Below, in pieces: positions 1 to 8,595 of a stretch of 64,000 nt of DNA. Numbering within the stretch: the stretch's first letter is position 1; the number at the start of each line of letters is the position of its first letter. The notes under the pieces are model-generated. The model saw nothing but the letters and a program-made list of their open reading frames with translations, had not been told where the DNA came from and searched no databases. The translations under genes and the position numbers were made by a program. This stretch comes from JAGWBD01 sp965220615. Its GTDB lineage: Bacteria; Chloroflexota; Anaerolineae; Aggregatilineales; Phototrophicaceae. Location of the stretch: NCBI GenBank assembly GCA_965220615.1, contig CBDCQL010000002.1, positions 434,001-498,000 on the forward strand. The letters run 5' to 3'.

Positions 1-1201
1 ACTGCGCGGGTTCTACCTCGTCGATGTTGAGCGTGATGCCGATCTGCGCGAGGTCGGCCTGGAACACCTGCAGCAGGCGCGCCCCATCCGGATTGGTGGT
101 GGCGGTGAGCACGGTGAACTCAAAGCCATCACCGTACCCGGCTTCCTCAAGAAGGCTCTTCGCCTTGTCGAGATCGAAGGTGTAGTAGCCTTCCAAATCC
201 GGGTCATAGAGCGGCGATTTGTCGGACTGGGGCTGGATCCAGGGGTCACTGATATTGAAGAAAACAATGTCAACGATGCGCTGGCGATCGAGGGCGTGCT
301 GGAGCGCCTGGCGAACGAGTATGTTGTCGAAGGGCGCGCGTCCAACATTCAGGGAGAGATCCCAGACGAGGCCGCCAGGGAACCCCATTTCGACCTTGAT
401 GCCTCCGGCCGCCTCAAGGCGCGCGAACTCGCTCGCCGGCGGGGCCGCAATCACGTCAAGGGTTCCCCCCTCGAGGTTGGCGATCATCGTCGCGGAATCC
501 GGGATCGCCCGCACGACGATCTCGTCCAGGTGAGGAAGACCTTCCTTCCAGTAATTCTCGAACTTCTCGAAGCGGGCGAAGTCCCCGGGCGCCCACTCCG
601 CAAAGCGGAAGGGGCCGGTCCCCACTGGGTTCGAGTTGATCTCGTCGATCGTCTCGCTGTTGATAATGAAGAGCAGGTCGATGAGGTCAAAGGCAGCCGG
701 CGTCGGAGCGCTGAAATGGAAGGCGACGGTAGCGTCGTCCACGACCTCCACCGACTCGACCGCACGCGCCAAGGTCCTGATGTTGGCGCCGGTTTCCGGG
801 TCCTGGGCGTACTCCAGACTGGCCTTGACATCGTCCGCCACGAAGTCGCGCCCGTTATGGAACTTGACGCCAGACCGCAGGTTGAAGGTGAGGGTCAGGC
901 CGTCTTCACTGAACTCCCAGCTTTCGGCGAGTTCGGGCTGCGGCTCAAGATTGTCATCATAGCGCGCCAGGACGTTGTAGAGTTGGTGGAACATCGGCCA
1001 GTCTGCCAGGGGAAGAAGGAAGGGATCGAAGTACTGGAAATCTCCGAGATGACCGAATGTCAGGGTCCCGCCGCCATCCATCTGCGCCAGCGCCGGTGTG
1101 GCCGCCAACGCGCCGGGTATGGCAGCGCTTCCCGCCGCCAACCCCGTGAGTTTCAGGAAGGTGCGGCGATCAATTCGCTGGACTTGCTTGTCGGAAACCA
1201 T
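1..1201 (-). CDS. ABC transporter substrate-binding protein, family 5, Tat-exported (3' end outside window)
   Basis: The gene reads from ATG at 1201 down to base 1, giving 400 codons without a stop; the C-terminal part lies outside the window. The N-terminus carries a twin-arginine signal (RRTFLKLTG, residues 12-20), an Ala-rich hydrophobic stretch and an ALAQ cleavage site. The mature part has family-5 (peptide/nickel/opine) features: a YDDNLEPQPELAESWE-type block, GVKFHNG, and the VGTGPF / YW region. An AGGAG element lies 7 nt before the ATG. Inferred role: extracytoplasmic capture of peptides or related small molecules for an ABC importer. No permease or ATPase lies beside it in the window. 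Its Tat signal sets it apart from the Sec-type binding proteins elsewhere here, suggesting it folds before export. Confidence 0.9.
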   Translation of the reverse strand, partial: MVSDKQVQRIDRRTFLKLTGLAAGSAAIPGALAATPALAQMDGGGTLTFGHLGDFQYFDPFLLPLADWPMFHQLYNVLARYDDNLEPQPELAESWEFSEDGLTLTFNLRSGVKFHNGRDFVADDVKASLEYAQDPETGANIRTLARAVESVEVVDDATVAFHFSAPTPAAFDLIDLLFIINSETIDEINSNPVGTGPFRFAEWAPGDFARFEKFENYWKEGLPHLDEIVVRAIPDSATMIANLEGGTLDVIAAPPASEFARLEAAGGIKVEMGFPGGLVWDLSLNVGRAPFDNILVRQALQHALDRQRIVDIVFFNISDPWIQPQSDKSPLYDPDLEGYYTFDLDKAKSLLEEAGYGDGFEFTVLTATTNPDGARLLQVFQADLAQIGITLNIDEVEPAQ

Positions 1202-1332
1202 TTTCTGCTCCTTTTCTGTTTCTTATGCAAACAAGACATGTACTCAAGGGTCCACGAGCGATCAGTCAGGAACGTTGACACATGGCCCTGCCGCCCCTGC
1301 TCAAGATTACCAACAACCTGTTCGCGGACCTT

Positions 1333-1362
1333 ATGGTAACTGTGAACCTCACACGTGGGCAA
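1333..1362 (-). promoter_or_regulatory. Possible promoter with internal inverted repeat
   Basis: On the minus strand TTGCCC (1362-1357) and TACCAT (1338-1333) are 18 bases apart. The spacer contains a perfect inverted repeat, TGTGA-N3-TCACA (1341-1353). The position between -35 and -10 would suit a repressor site for the downstream Tat-exported binding protein gene. The boxes are only partial matches and the leader would be about 125 nt, so this is weak. Confidence 0.25.
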
Positions 1363-1652
1363 ATTTATGTGTTTGACGCTCCCGTTCCTCGCCAGGGACT
1401 CTCTGTTTCACCATAAGGAACACGGACTACGACCAAGTCGAATTGTCGGGACAACTCCAGGTCTGCTGAATGGCGAGTCGTCAAGCCGGTCCTGAAAGCG
1501 CCTCAACGCTTCCACATTCCGGGAGACGAAGGTCCCGAGCCAAGGCTTCCGTTACCGAATTCAACGGGACAGCGGGCCAGGCGAAACCTGGTGGCCGGGA
1601 GATCGTCCAAATGGACCGGGTCAACAGCAGGAAAGCGGCGTCAAACTTTCAA

Positions 1653-1668
1653 CTGGCATTGTTGCCAG
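1653..1668 (-). terminator. Small stem-loop downstream of a binding-protein gene
   Basis: CTGGC - 6 nt - GCCAG, a perfect 5-bp stem, lies about 60 nt past the stop codon at 1729. No U-tract follows, so it is at best a weak 3' end or RNA-stability element. Confidence 0.25.
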
Positions 1669-1728
1669 CGTAAAGCGCTTGACATGGCCGCTATCCTGCC
1701 GAAGTGCCCGTCAGGTGCGGAAACCCTG

Positions 1729-3258
1729 CTAGCCGTCTACGCCAACGTCATTGAGGTAAAAGGTCTCGTTGGGCAGCGGCTGGTAACCGGTGACGCGATT
1801 GGTCGTGGCCTCAAAGAGATTGAGGACATAGAGATAGATGTAGGGCGGATCGTCGTACATGTAGTGCGAGAGCTCGGCGTAGAGCGCTGCCCGCTCCTCG
1901 CGATCGACCGCCTGCGCGATTTGCCCGAGATAGTCAACGATGACGGGGTCCGTCCAGGTGCTGTAGTAGTAGCCGGGAGTGAGGGAGCCCTCAAGGCGCC
2001 AGAAAGCCTCCCCGTTGGGAGAGGACCAGCTGTCAACGTACATGGGGCCGGTCGTCGCGTAGTGGGCTTCGGACCAGAAGGCGTTGGTCGTCTTGAATTC
2101 CAGGTCGACGTCAACGCTGATGGCGCCGAGGTCGCGTTGCACCGAAAGACAGACTTCATTGATGTTGGTGTAGGCGTCGGCCGGACAACTCATGCCGATC
2201 TCAAAGCCGTCGGGGTAGCCGGCTTCGGCCAGCAATTCCAGGGCGCGCTGCGGGTCATGGGGGTAAGGCACCAGCGACGGGTCGAAACCCAGGTTGCTGG
2301 GAATGACGAAACCGGAAACGGTCTGCCCGTAGCCGCTGAAGAGCGCCGCGACAAGGCCGTCCCGGTTCACCGCCAGATTCAGGGCCTGGCGCACCAGCTT
2401 GTTCTCCAGCGGCGTGCCTTCGCCGTTGCCGATGTTCTTGAAGGCCACGTAGTACACGCGGTCGTTGGGGTAGGTGACGATGTTGACGTCCGGGTTGAAT
2501 TCCAGCAGGGCGACGTCGTCGGTGTTCAGGCGTGTGACGATGTCCACCTCGCCGGTCTGGATGGCGGCCATGCGCGTGGTGGCGTCAGGGATGATGCGGA
2601 AGGTCAGGCGCTCGACCTTCGGCTGCTCCGGATTCCAGTAGTCCGGGAAGGCGCGCAATTCGATACGGTCGCCCGGCGCCCAGTTTTCCAGCATGAAGGG
2701 CCCGGTGCCGATGGGGGCCGCCTCGAAGGCCTCCAGCCCGACTTCCGCAATGTAGTCCGGCGGGATGGCGAACCAGCCGTTCGCCATTTCGCTGAGGAAA
2801 AAGGCGTCGGCCTCACTGGTTGTGATCTCGACCGTGTGGTCGTCGATGACCACGATGTCATCGGCCGAGGCAACTGAATCGTAGTAAGACAGCCATTCGT
2901 TCGTGGGCGTCATGCCATATTCCCAGATCGTGCTGACGGCGTGGGCGTTGAAGTCCTCGCCGTTGTGGAACTTCACGCCTTCGCGCAGGTGGAAAGTATA
3001 GGTGAGACCGTCCTCGCTGATCTCCCAGCTTTCGGCCAGGCCGGGCTGGATTGAACCGTCATCTCCGTAACGCACCAGGCCGTCATAGAGCGGGCGCGTT
3101 GCGCTGATGGCGGTGACGTCGGAAGCGTTGGCGATGTATATGCCGGTGGGGTCGTTGGGCAGGGCGATAACCAGTTCGCCGGAAGGTTGGCCTGTGACCG
3201 GGAGCAGAGGGACGATCAGGAACACAATGAACAGGAAGAAAGCAAATTTGCTACGCAT
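1729..3258 (-). CDS. ABC transporter substrate-binding protein, family 5 (peptide/nickel type), orphan
   Basis: A 509-residue protein. A Sec signal peptide (MRSKFAFFLFIVF onward, cleavage near VTGQ) precedes a complete family-5 solute-binding domain: the ESWEISEDG and FHLREGVKFHNGE blocks, IGTGPF, the FRIIPD segment, and a C-terminal helix region ending near FYLNDVGVDG. I chose ATG 3258 over the longer frame because a GGGGA element sits about 8 nt upstream and the hydrophobic signal starts right there. The longer start would put 26 odd residues before the signal. Role by family: binding of peptides or similar substrates for an ABC importer. No permease genes flank it. It shares a 143-bp divergent promoter region with the helicase operon. 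Confidence 0.92.
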   Translation of the reverse strand: MRSKFAFFLFIVFLIVPLLPVTGQPSGELVIALPNDPTGIYIANASDVTAISATRPLYDGLVRYGDDGSIQPGLAESWEISEDGLTYTFHLREGVKFHNGEDFNAHAVSTIWEYGMTPTNEWLSYYDSVASADDIVVIDDHTVEITTSEADAFFLSEMANGWFAIPPDYIAEVGLEAFEAAPIGTGPFMLENWAPGDRIELRAFPDYWNPEQPKVERLTFRIIPDATTRMAAIQTGEVDIVTRLNTDDVALLEFNPDVNIVTYPNDRVYYVAFKNIGNGEGTPLENKLVRQALNLAVNRDGLVAALFSGYGQTVSGFVIPSNLGFDPSLVPYPHDPQRALELLAEAGYPDGFEIGMSCPADAYTNINEVCLSVQRDLGAISVDVDLEFKTTNAFWSEAHYATTGPMYVDSWSSPNGEAFWRLEGSLTPGYYYSTWTDPVIVDYLGQIAQAVDREERAALYAELSHYMYDDPPYIYLYVLNLFEATTNRVTGYQPLPNETFYLNDVGVDG

Positions 3259-3286
3259 AAGAGTTATCCCCATTGTCAATTCGTGG

Positions 3287-3332
3287 TCGCATTGTGTGAT
3301 CCACATTGTAACAACCTGCGCGCACAATGCGA
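3287..3332. promoter_or_regulatory. Operator-like inverted repeat in divergent promoter region
   Basis: A perfect 10-bp inverted repeat has arms TCGCATTGTG (3287-3296) and CACAATGCGA (3323-3332), 26 bases apart. CATTGT also occurs as direct copies at 3271, 3290 and 3304. One arm overlaps the predicted -35 of the minus-strand binding-protein gene and the other lies at its predicted start point, the geometry expected for a dimeric or looping repressor. No regulator gene lies alongside. Confidence 0.4.
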
Positions 3333-3333
3333 A
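3305..3333 (-). promoter_or_regulatory. Promoter for orphan binding-protein gene
   Basis: On the minus strand TTCGCA (3333-3328), a 17-base spacer, then TACAAT (3310-3305), preceded by TGT as in an extended -10. The transcript would start near 3298, about 40 nt before the ATG at 3258. Confidence 0.4.
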
Positions 3334-3362
3334 CAAAAGTGTCCCGTAACTGGCAATCAGGT

Positions 3363-3371
3363 TGCTATACT
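3363..3371 (+). promoter_or_regulatory. Extended -10 promoter for the helicase/nuclease operon
   Basis: TGC-TATACT is a strong extended -10 element; no good -35 box is visible. Transcription would begin near 3378, giving a leader of about 24 nt before ATG 3402. This supports 3402 rather than 3327 as the start of the downstream gene. Confidence 0.45.
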
Positions 3372-3401
3372 GAAACAGGCGCGCAGGCGACAGGGCAACG
3401 C

Positions 3402-5495
3402 ATGTACCTCCTGGTCAAACAACAGCGCGTGGCGCGAGACAACCTGGACCGCAGGGTTTTCCTGGAAGGCCTTGCCGGCACGGGCAAGACGACCGCCGGC
3501 ATTGAACGGGTCAAGCACTTGCTGCACGCCGGCGTGCCGCCCTCCGCCATTCTGGTGCTGGTGCCACAGCGGGCCACCGGCCTTCCCTGGCAGGATGCCC
3601 TCCGTCGCTCGCGGGCGCCAGGCAGCGCCGAGGTGCGCGTCACGACCCTCGGTAGCCTGGCGCGGGAACTGCTCGAACTCTTCTGGCCGCTCATCGCCGC
3701 GGACACGGGCTGCGCGCAGCCATTGGCGCCGCCCCTGTTCCCTGGTCTGGAATTGTCGCAATACCTGATGCGGCGTTTCGTGGGTGATGAGATTGAAAGG
3801 CGCGATTACTTCCGCGGCGTGACGATCAGCCGCAACCGCCTGTACACACAGATCGTGGACAACCTCAACAAGTCGGCGCTGGTGGGCTTCCCGCCGGAAG
3901 AGATTGGCTCCCGCCTGAAGGCGGCCTGGCGCGGTTCGTCGGAACAGGCCTTCATCTACGACGACGCCCAGGCCTGCGCCAGTCTCTTTCGCGCCGCTTG
4001 CCTGAAACACAATCTGATTGACTTCTCGCTTCTCATTGGCATTTTGCGCAAGCAGCTGTGGCCCCTGGAGAATGCCCGTGGCTACCTGACACGGCGTTAC
4101 CGGCATGTGCTGGTTGACAACCTGGAAGAGGATACGCCGACCCTGCACGATCTGCTGGGCGACTGGCTGCCACAATGCGACTCCGCCCTGCTGATATACG
4201 ACAGTGAGGCGGGCCTGCGCCGCTTTCTGGGCGCGGACCCGGGCCAGGCCCGTTCCCTGCAGGCGCTCTGCGACCTGTCCGTCACGCTGGAGCGGCGTCG
4301 CGCCATGTCGGAGGACGTCGCCGCGCTGCACTACGCTCTCGCGCAGACGCTGGGTCGGGAGGCCGGAACGGCGCCGAAGGGTGGCAATGCTCGCGCGGCC
4401 CTGCGCTGGCCCGCAAGTGCGCGCTGGCATCCGCAAATGATTGACTGGACGGCAGGCCACGTCGCCCGTCTGGTGCATGAGGAAAACGTGGCGACGCAGG
4501 AGATCGTGGTTGTGGCGCCCTTCATGCCGGACGCGCTGCGCTTCGCCTTGCAGGCTCGCCTGGACGAGCGCGGCGTGCCGCATCGCTCGCACCGGCCGTC
4601 GCGGGCCCTGCGCGACGAACCGGAAGTGCGCGCCCTGCTGACATTCGCGCGCCTGGCCCAGCACGCCCCGGGGTTGGCGGCGGACCGCTTTGACGTGGCC
4701 GGCGCGTTGACCACCGCCATCGAGGACATGGACCCGATACGGGCGCGCCTGCTGGCGGACGCGCTCTATCGCGATGGCGGGCTGTTGCCCTTCGAAAACA
4801 TCACGGACGCCCGTCTGCAGCAACGCATCACCTTTCAACTGGGCGAAAAATACGACAGGCTTTGCAACTGGCTGGCGCAGGTCCCGCCGGATTTGCCGCT
4901 GGACCTGTTCTTCAGTTCTTTCTTCGGCGAAGTGATGTCCCAGCCCGGCTTCGGGCTGCACAGTCGCCAATCCGCCGGAGCGACGGTGGCCAACCTCGTC
5001 GATTCCGCCCGCTCCTTCCGCCGCCTGCTCACCGAGCTCGACCCCGCAGCGCCGGTGGCCGCGGACTACCTGCGCATGGTGGAAGAGGGCGTACTGGCCA
5101 ACCAGTACCTGCGCGACTGGGAACTGGACCGCAGCGAGGGCGTGTTGCTGGCGCCGGCGCACACCTTTCTCATGAGCAACCGGCCGGTCGACTACCAGTT
5201 CTGGCTCAACGTGGGCAGCAGCGGCTGGGGGCGCCGGGTCTATCAGCCGCTGACGCACCCCTGGGTGCTCAGCCGTCACTGGGATCCGGGACGCAAGTGG
5301 CTGGATGCCGACGAGGAGGAGGCCGGTGCGGAGTCCCTGGCGAACGTGGCGCTGGGCCTCTTGCGTCGCTGCCGCAAACGCGTCTATCTGGGGATCAGCG
5401 AGTACGGCGAGCGCGGCATGGAGGAGCGCGGGCCGCTGCTGCTGGCGCTGCACAACATGCAGCGCCATCTGATGACAGAGGACGAAGATGTTTAG
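3402..5495 (+). CDS. AddB-like / inactive UvrD-type SF1 helicase subunit
   Basis: A 697-residue protein with a clear Walker A motif (GLAGTGKT, residues 23-30) and an overall UvrD/RecB-like layout. The later SF1 motifs are degenerate: the expected DExQ motif II reads VDNLEED, and no standard motif V or VI is visible. Keeping Walker A while losing helicase motifs is what AddB does in AddAB; unlike AddB this protein has no nuclease domain or cysteine cluster of its own. Those are on a separate gene two places downstream. It overlaps the next gene by 8 bp, implying translational coupling. Inferred role: the non-translocating subunit of a three-part double-strand-break resection enzyme. I chose ATG 3402 because a promoter -10 lies at 3366-3371. 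Confidence 0.75.
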   Translation: MYLLVKQQRVARDNLDRRVFLEGLAGTGKTTAGIERVKHLLHAGVPPSAILVLVPQRATGLPWQDALRRSRAPGSAEVRVTTLGSLARELLELFWPLIAADTGCAQPLAPPLFPGLELSQYLMRRFVGDEIERRDYFRGVTISRNRLYTQIVDNLNKSALVGFPPEEIGSRLKAAWRGSSEQAFIYDDAQACASLFRAACLKHNLIDFSLLIGILRKQLWPLENARGYLTRRYRHVLVDNLEEDTPTLHDLLGDWLPQCDSALLIYDSEAGLRRFLGADPGQARSLQALCDLSVTLERRRAMSEDVAALHYALAQTLGREAGTAPKGGNARAALRWPASARWHPQMIDWTAGHVARLVHEENVATQEIVVVAPFMPDALRFALQARLDERGVPHRSHRPSRALRDEPEVRALLTFARLAQHAPGLAADRFDVAGALTTAIEDMDPIRARLLADALYRDGGLLPFENITDARLQQRITFQLGEKYDRLCNWLAQVPPDLPLDLFFSSFFGEVMSQPGFGLHSRQSAGATVANLVDSARSFRRLLTELDPAAPVAADYLRMVEEGVLANQYLRDWELDRSEGVLLAPAHTFLMSNRPVDYQFWLNVGSSGWGRRVYQPLTHPWVLSRHWDPGRKWLDADEEEAGAESLANVALGLLRRCRKRVYLGISEYGERGMEERGPLLLALHNMQRHLMTEDEDV

Positions 5496-7710
5496 GCCGC
5501 GACCGGCGCAGGCGCGGGTGCTCGCCTGGCGCGGCGGCAAAATGGGCGTTTCGGCCGTCCCCGGGAGCGGTAAAACGGCCACACTGGTGGCACTGGCCGC
5601 GCGCCTCGTGCGCGAGGGCGGGCTGGCGCCGGACCAGGAAGTGCTGGTCGTCACCCTCGTCAATTCCGCAGTGAACAACTTCGCCGCGCGTCTGGCGCAG
5701 GAACTGCAGGACAGCGGCGACCTCTTGCCAGGCATGGTGGGCTTTCGCGTGCGCACCCTGCATGGCCTGGCGAACGACGTCGTGAAGGAAAGACCGGGCC
5801 TGGCGGGCCTGGCCGAGGACTTCCGCGTCATCGACGAGCGCGAGGCGAGCGACATATTGCAAGAGGCCGTGGATGGCTGGCTGCGCGGCAACCCGGAGGC
5901 TGCGAGAGACTGGCTGGGCGAGTCATTTCAGCAGAATCGCAGGGTGCTCCAGCAAAACTGGCCGGCGCTGCTGCGCGACGTCGCGGGGCGCTACATCCGC
6001 CAGGCCAAGGACGAGGAACTGGACGCGGATCAACTGCGTGAATTGATGCCGGGGCGGCGCATGTCACTATCCCTGGCCGACACTTGCCAGGCCATATTCG
6101 AAAGCTACGAAAGCGGCTTGCGTTATCGGGGGGGTGTCGACTTCAGTGACCTGATTCGCCTGGCCCTGCGCGTTCTGAAGAATGACGCGGACTATCTGGC
6201 ACGGCTGCAGGGGCGCTGGCCATGGATTCTCGAGGATGAGGCCCAGGACAGCAGCCTGCTGCAGGAGCGCATTTTGCGCCTGCTGGCCGGCACGCGGGGC
6301 AACTGGTCGCGCGTCGGCGACCCCAACCAGGCGATTAACGAGTCCTTCACGACCGCCAACCCCAACTTTCTGCGTCACTTTCTGGAAGAACCCGACGTCG
6401 CTTCGTATGACATGCCGGAAAGCGGCCGCAGCGCAGCGGCCATCTTCGATCTCGCCAATGGCCTGATCGACTGGTCCCTGCAGCACCCGCAGCCTGAAGT
6501 GTGCCAGCGCAGGCCTCTGGAGCCGCCATACATCGAACCAGCGCCGCCCGGCGATGCCCAGGCGAATCCCGTCGACGTGGTGGGGTACCCACATTTGCAT
6601 CATGAGGCGCTAACGGCTGACGAAGAACGCTCGCTTGTGCTGCGCTCTCTGGGTCATTGGCTGCCGCAGAACCCCGATGCCACGGTCGCCGTGTTGCTGC
6701 CGACCAATTCCAGTGGCAGCAAACTGGTGGAACAATTGCGCGCGGCGGGCTTGCCCTATCGGGAGAACCTGAGTTCCACCGACGGCACCCGGGCGGTGGC
6801 CGGTTCCCTGTACCGCACGCTGGAGTACCTGGCCAACCCGCATCACAGCGCCTATCTCTCCCAGGTCTATCGCGTCTGGCGGCGGGACGAGCGCGACAGG
6901 GAAGACGCGAGGCGCGGCATACGGCGTCTGACCGGCGAACTGCGCAGGTTGCGTCGGACGGAAGACTATTTGTGGCCGGCGCCGGGCGAGGACTGGCTGG
7001 ATGAATTCTGCAGGTCTGACGCAGCCCTGCGGCAGCACCTGGACGACTTTCGGCGTGTGCTGCGGCGCTGGCAGGAGGCGGCCGACCTGCCGATCGACCA
7101 GTTGCTGCTGACCATCGGCGGCGATCTCTTCCGCTCCGAGGCGGAAATCGCCATGGTCTGGAGCCTGGCCGTGCATCTGCGACAGTTCGCAGAGTTGTAT
7201 CCTGACGCCCGTCTGCCGGAATTCACGTCGGAATTGCGCCAGATCGCCGCCGGCCGACGCCGCTTTTTGGCCGTGGGCGATGAAGACAGCGGCTTCGACC
7301 CCGAGCAGTATCGCGGAAAGGTGGTGGTGACCACGCTGCACAAGGCCAAGGGCCTGGAGTGGGACCGCGTCTACCTCATGTCGGCCAACACTTATGACTT
7401 TCCCTCAGCCATGGGTGGCGACCAGTATTTCGCAGAGCGCTGGTTCGTCCGCGACAACCTGAACCTTGAAGCCGAGGCCCTGGCCCAGCTGGAGGCGCTC
7501 ACCAGAGGCGCGGCTTACCGTGAAGGCGCGGGGACGCGCGCAGCACGCTCGCTGCTGGCGGCGGAACGGCTGCGACTGCTCTACGTCGGCATCACCCGCG
7601 CGCGGCGCGAACTGGTCATCACCTGGAACACCGGCCGCAATGGCGATCTGGGCGAGGCCCTGCCGGTGCGGGCGCTGCGCGAAGCCATGGCAGCGGAGCG
7701 CGCGCCATGA
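5488..7710 (+). CDS. UvrD/PcrA-AddA-like SF1A DNA helicase
   Basis: A 740-residue 3'-5' helicase with the full SF1A set: Walker A PGSGKT (residues 25-30), motif II DEAQD near residue 249, motif III GDPNQAI, motif V TTLHKAKGLEW and motif VI LLYVGITRARREL. It lacks the nuclease domain that AddA and RecB carry at their C-termini; that activity is provided by the next gene. The start overlaps the previous stop by 8 bases and the stop overlaps the next ATG (ATGA), so the three genes form one translational unit. Expected role: ATP-driven unwinding during end resection. The set could alternatively belong to a defence system, as nothing here distinguishes repair from defence. Confidence 0.88.
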   Translation: MFRPRPAQARVLAWRGGKMGVSAVPGSGKTATLVALAARLVREGGLAPDQEVLVVTLVNSAVNNFAARLAQELQDSGDLLPGMVGFRVRTLHGLANDVVKERPGLAGLAEDFRVIDEREASDILQEAVDGWLRGNPEAARDWLGESFQQNRRVLQQNWPALLRDVAGRYIRQAKDEELDADQLRELMPGRRMSLSLADTCQAIFESYESGLRYRGGVDFSDLIRLALRVLKNDADYLARLQGRWPWILEDEAQDSSLLQERILRLLAGTRGNWSRVGDPNQAINESFTTANPNFLRHFLEEPDVASYDMPESGRSAAAIFDLANGLIDWSLQHPQPEVCQRRPLEPPYIEPAPPGDAQANPVDVVGYPHLHHEALTADEERSLVLRSLGHWLPQNPDATVAVLLPTNSSGSKLVEQLRAAGLPYRENLSSTDGTRAVAGSLYRTLEYLANPHHSAYLSQVYRVWRRDERDREDARRGIRRLTGELRRLRRTEDYLWPAPGEDWLDEFCRSDAALRQHLDDFRRVLRRWQEAADLPIDQLLLTIGGDLFRSEAEIAMVWSLAVHLRQFAELYPDARLPEFTSELRQIAAGRRRFLAVGDEDSGFDPEQYRGKVVVTTLHKAKGLEWDRVYLMSANTYDFPSAMGGDQYFAERWFVRDNLNLEAEALAQLEALTRGAAYREGAGTRAARSLLAAERLRLLYVGITRARRELVITWNTGRNGDLGEALPVRALREAMAAERAP

Positions 7711-8528
7711 ACCTGCCGGAGGACTTCGTTTTCACCCAGGGCAATTTGCAGGACTACGTCGATTGCCCGCGCCGCTTCGAATTGAAGTATCTGCGGCGCC
7801 AGCGCTGGCCGGCGGCGGAAGTCGACGACGTGGAGGCCTTCGAACGTCACCTGGAGCAGGGCGATCAGTTCCACCGCCTGGTGCAGCAGAGCCTGCTGGG
7901 TCTCCCGGCGGAGACGCTGCGGCCGCGCATAGACAACGAGGAGGTTGCGCGCTGGTACGATGCCTGGCTGGCCAACGGCCTGGCCGACGTCCCCACGCAG
8001 CGCTGGCCCGAGCTGACCCTGACGGCGCCCCTGGGCAAATGGTTGTTGCTGGCCAAGATGGACCTCGTGGCCATCGCGGCGGACGGCCGGGCGACGGTGC
8101 TGGACTGGAAGACCGGCCGGCACAAGCCGCGCGCCGCGCGCCAGGGGGAGCGCCTGCAGACCCGGGTCTATCGCTACGTGCTGGCCCAGGCCGGCGCGCG
8201 TCTGAACGGCGGCGGGGCGATCGACCCGGCGCGCATCGAGATGCGCTACTGGTACGCGCAGCACGAGGGGGACGTCCTGCGTTTCCCCTATGATGAGGAA
8301 CAGCACCGGGCCGACGGCCGCTTTCTGCGCGGCCTGGCACGGGAGATCGACCGATGCGAGTCCCTGCCGCTCACCGATGACGAGCGCCGCTGCCGTTTCT
8401 GCGTGTACCGCTCGCTCTGCGGTCGCGGCGAGAAGCCGGGCTCGCTGGCCGACTGGGAGGGCGACGAGGACATGGCCCTCCCGACCGACGCCCTCGACAT
8501 CGACGCGCTGGATGAGATTGCGTTTTAG
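7707..8528 (+). CDS. RecB/Cas4-like PD-(D/E)XK nuclease with Fe-S cysteine cluster
   Basis: A 273-residue nuclease. Visible active-site elements: His56 (DQFHRLVQ), Asp119 (AKMDLVA), Asp133-x-Lys135 (LDWKTG) and the RecB-family QxxxY motif at 161-165. One N-terminal cysteine (Cys20, DCPRRF) and three C-terminal ones (Cys239, 242 and 248, C-x2-C-x5-C) match the layout that holds a 4Fe-4S cluster in AddB and Cas4. It starts inside the helicase stop codon (ATGA). It is the detached nuclease of the AddAB-like set. Cas4 is an alternative by domain, but there is no CRISPR locus in the window. Confidence 0.9.
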   Translation: MNLPEDFVFTQGNLQDYVDCPRRFELKYLRRQRWPAAEVDDVEAFERHLEQGDQFHRLVQQSLLGLPAETLRPRIDNEEVARWYDAWLANGLADVPTQRWPELTLTAPLGKWLLLAKMDLVAIAADGRATVLDWKTGRHKPRAARQGERLQTRVYRYVLAQAGARLNGGGAIDPARIEMRYWYAQHEGDVLRFPYDEEQHRADGRFLRGLAREIDRCESLPLTDDERRCRFCVYRSLCGRGEKPGSLADWEGDEDMALPTDALDIDALDEIAF

Positions 8529-8549
8529 ACGCAGCGACCAGCCCAGGCA

Positions 8550-8558
8550 TGGTAGACT
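8550..8558 (+). promoter_or_regulatory. Possible extended -10 for the methyltransferase gene
   Basis: TGG-TAGACT lies in the 67-bp gap between the nuclease and methyltransferase genes, about 38 nt before ATG 8596. The -35 is not recognisable. The methyltransferase could be read from here or by read-through. Confidence 0.25.
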
Positions 8559-8595
8559 CTTACGCGGCATGTGCGGGACGTACGGCAGGGGCGAA

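Larger units (their letters stand above)
1202..1728. other. Noncoding gap between two solute-binding protein genes
   Basis: About 527 bases without a convincing gene; the open frames that cross it are antisense shadows of the flanking genes. It should hold the promoter of the Tat-exported binding protein and the 3' end of the upstream transcript. I see a small hairpin at 1653-1668 and an operator-like inverted repeat at 1341-1353, listed separately. Nothing resembling a tRNA or a strong terminator was seen. Confidence 0.6.

Noticed and set aside
296..1339. 347-codon plus-strand open frame at the window start.
   Set aside because: The minus strand holds a complete-looking solute-binding protein with Tat signal, ribosome site and family motifs; the plus frame is its shadow.
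3357..5891. 844-codon minus-strand open frame opposite the helicase-like genes.
   Set aside because: No domain or ribosome site, and the opposite strand carries genes with clear helicase motifs and overlapping starts.
7707..8528. Cas4 and hence a CRISPR locus.
   Set aside because: The nuclease shares the Cas4/AddB Fe-S layout, but no repeats or cas1/cas2 are present and it overlaps helicase genes.
8290..8595. Methyltransferase start at 8290 (102 extra codons).
   Set aside because: The extension is in another frame of the nuclease gene, Arg/Ser/Ala-rich, and ATG 8596 has a ribosome site and begins the conserved domain.
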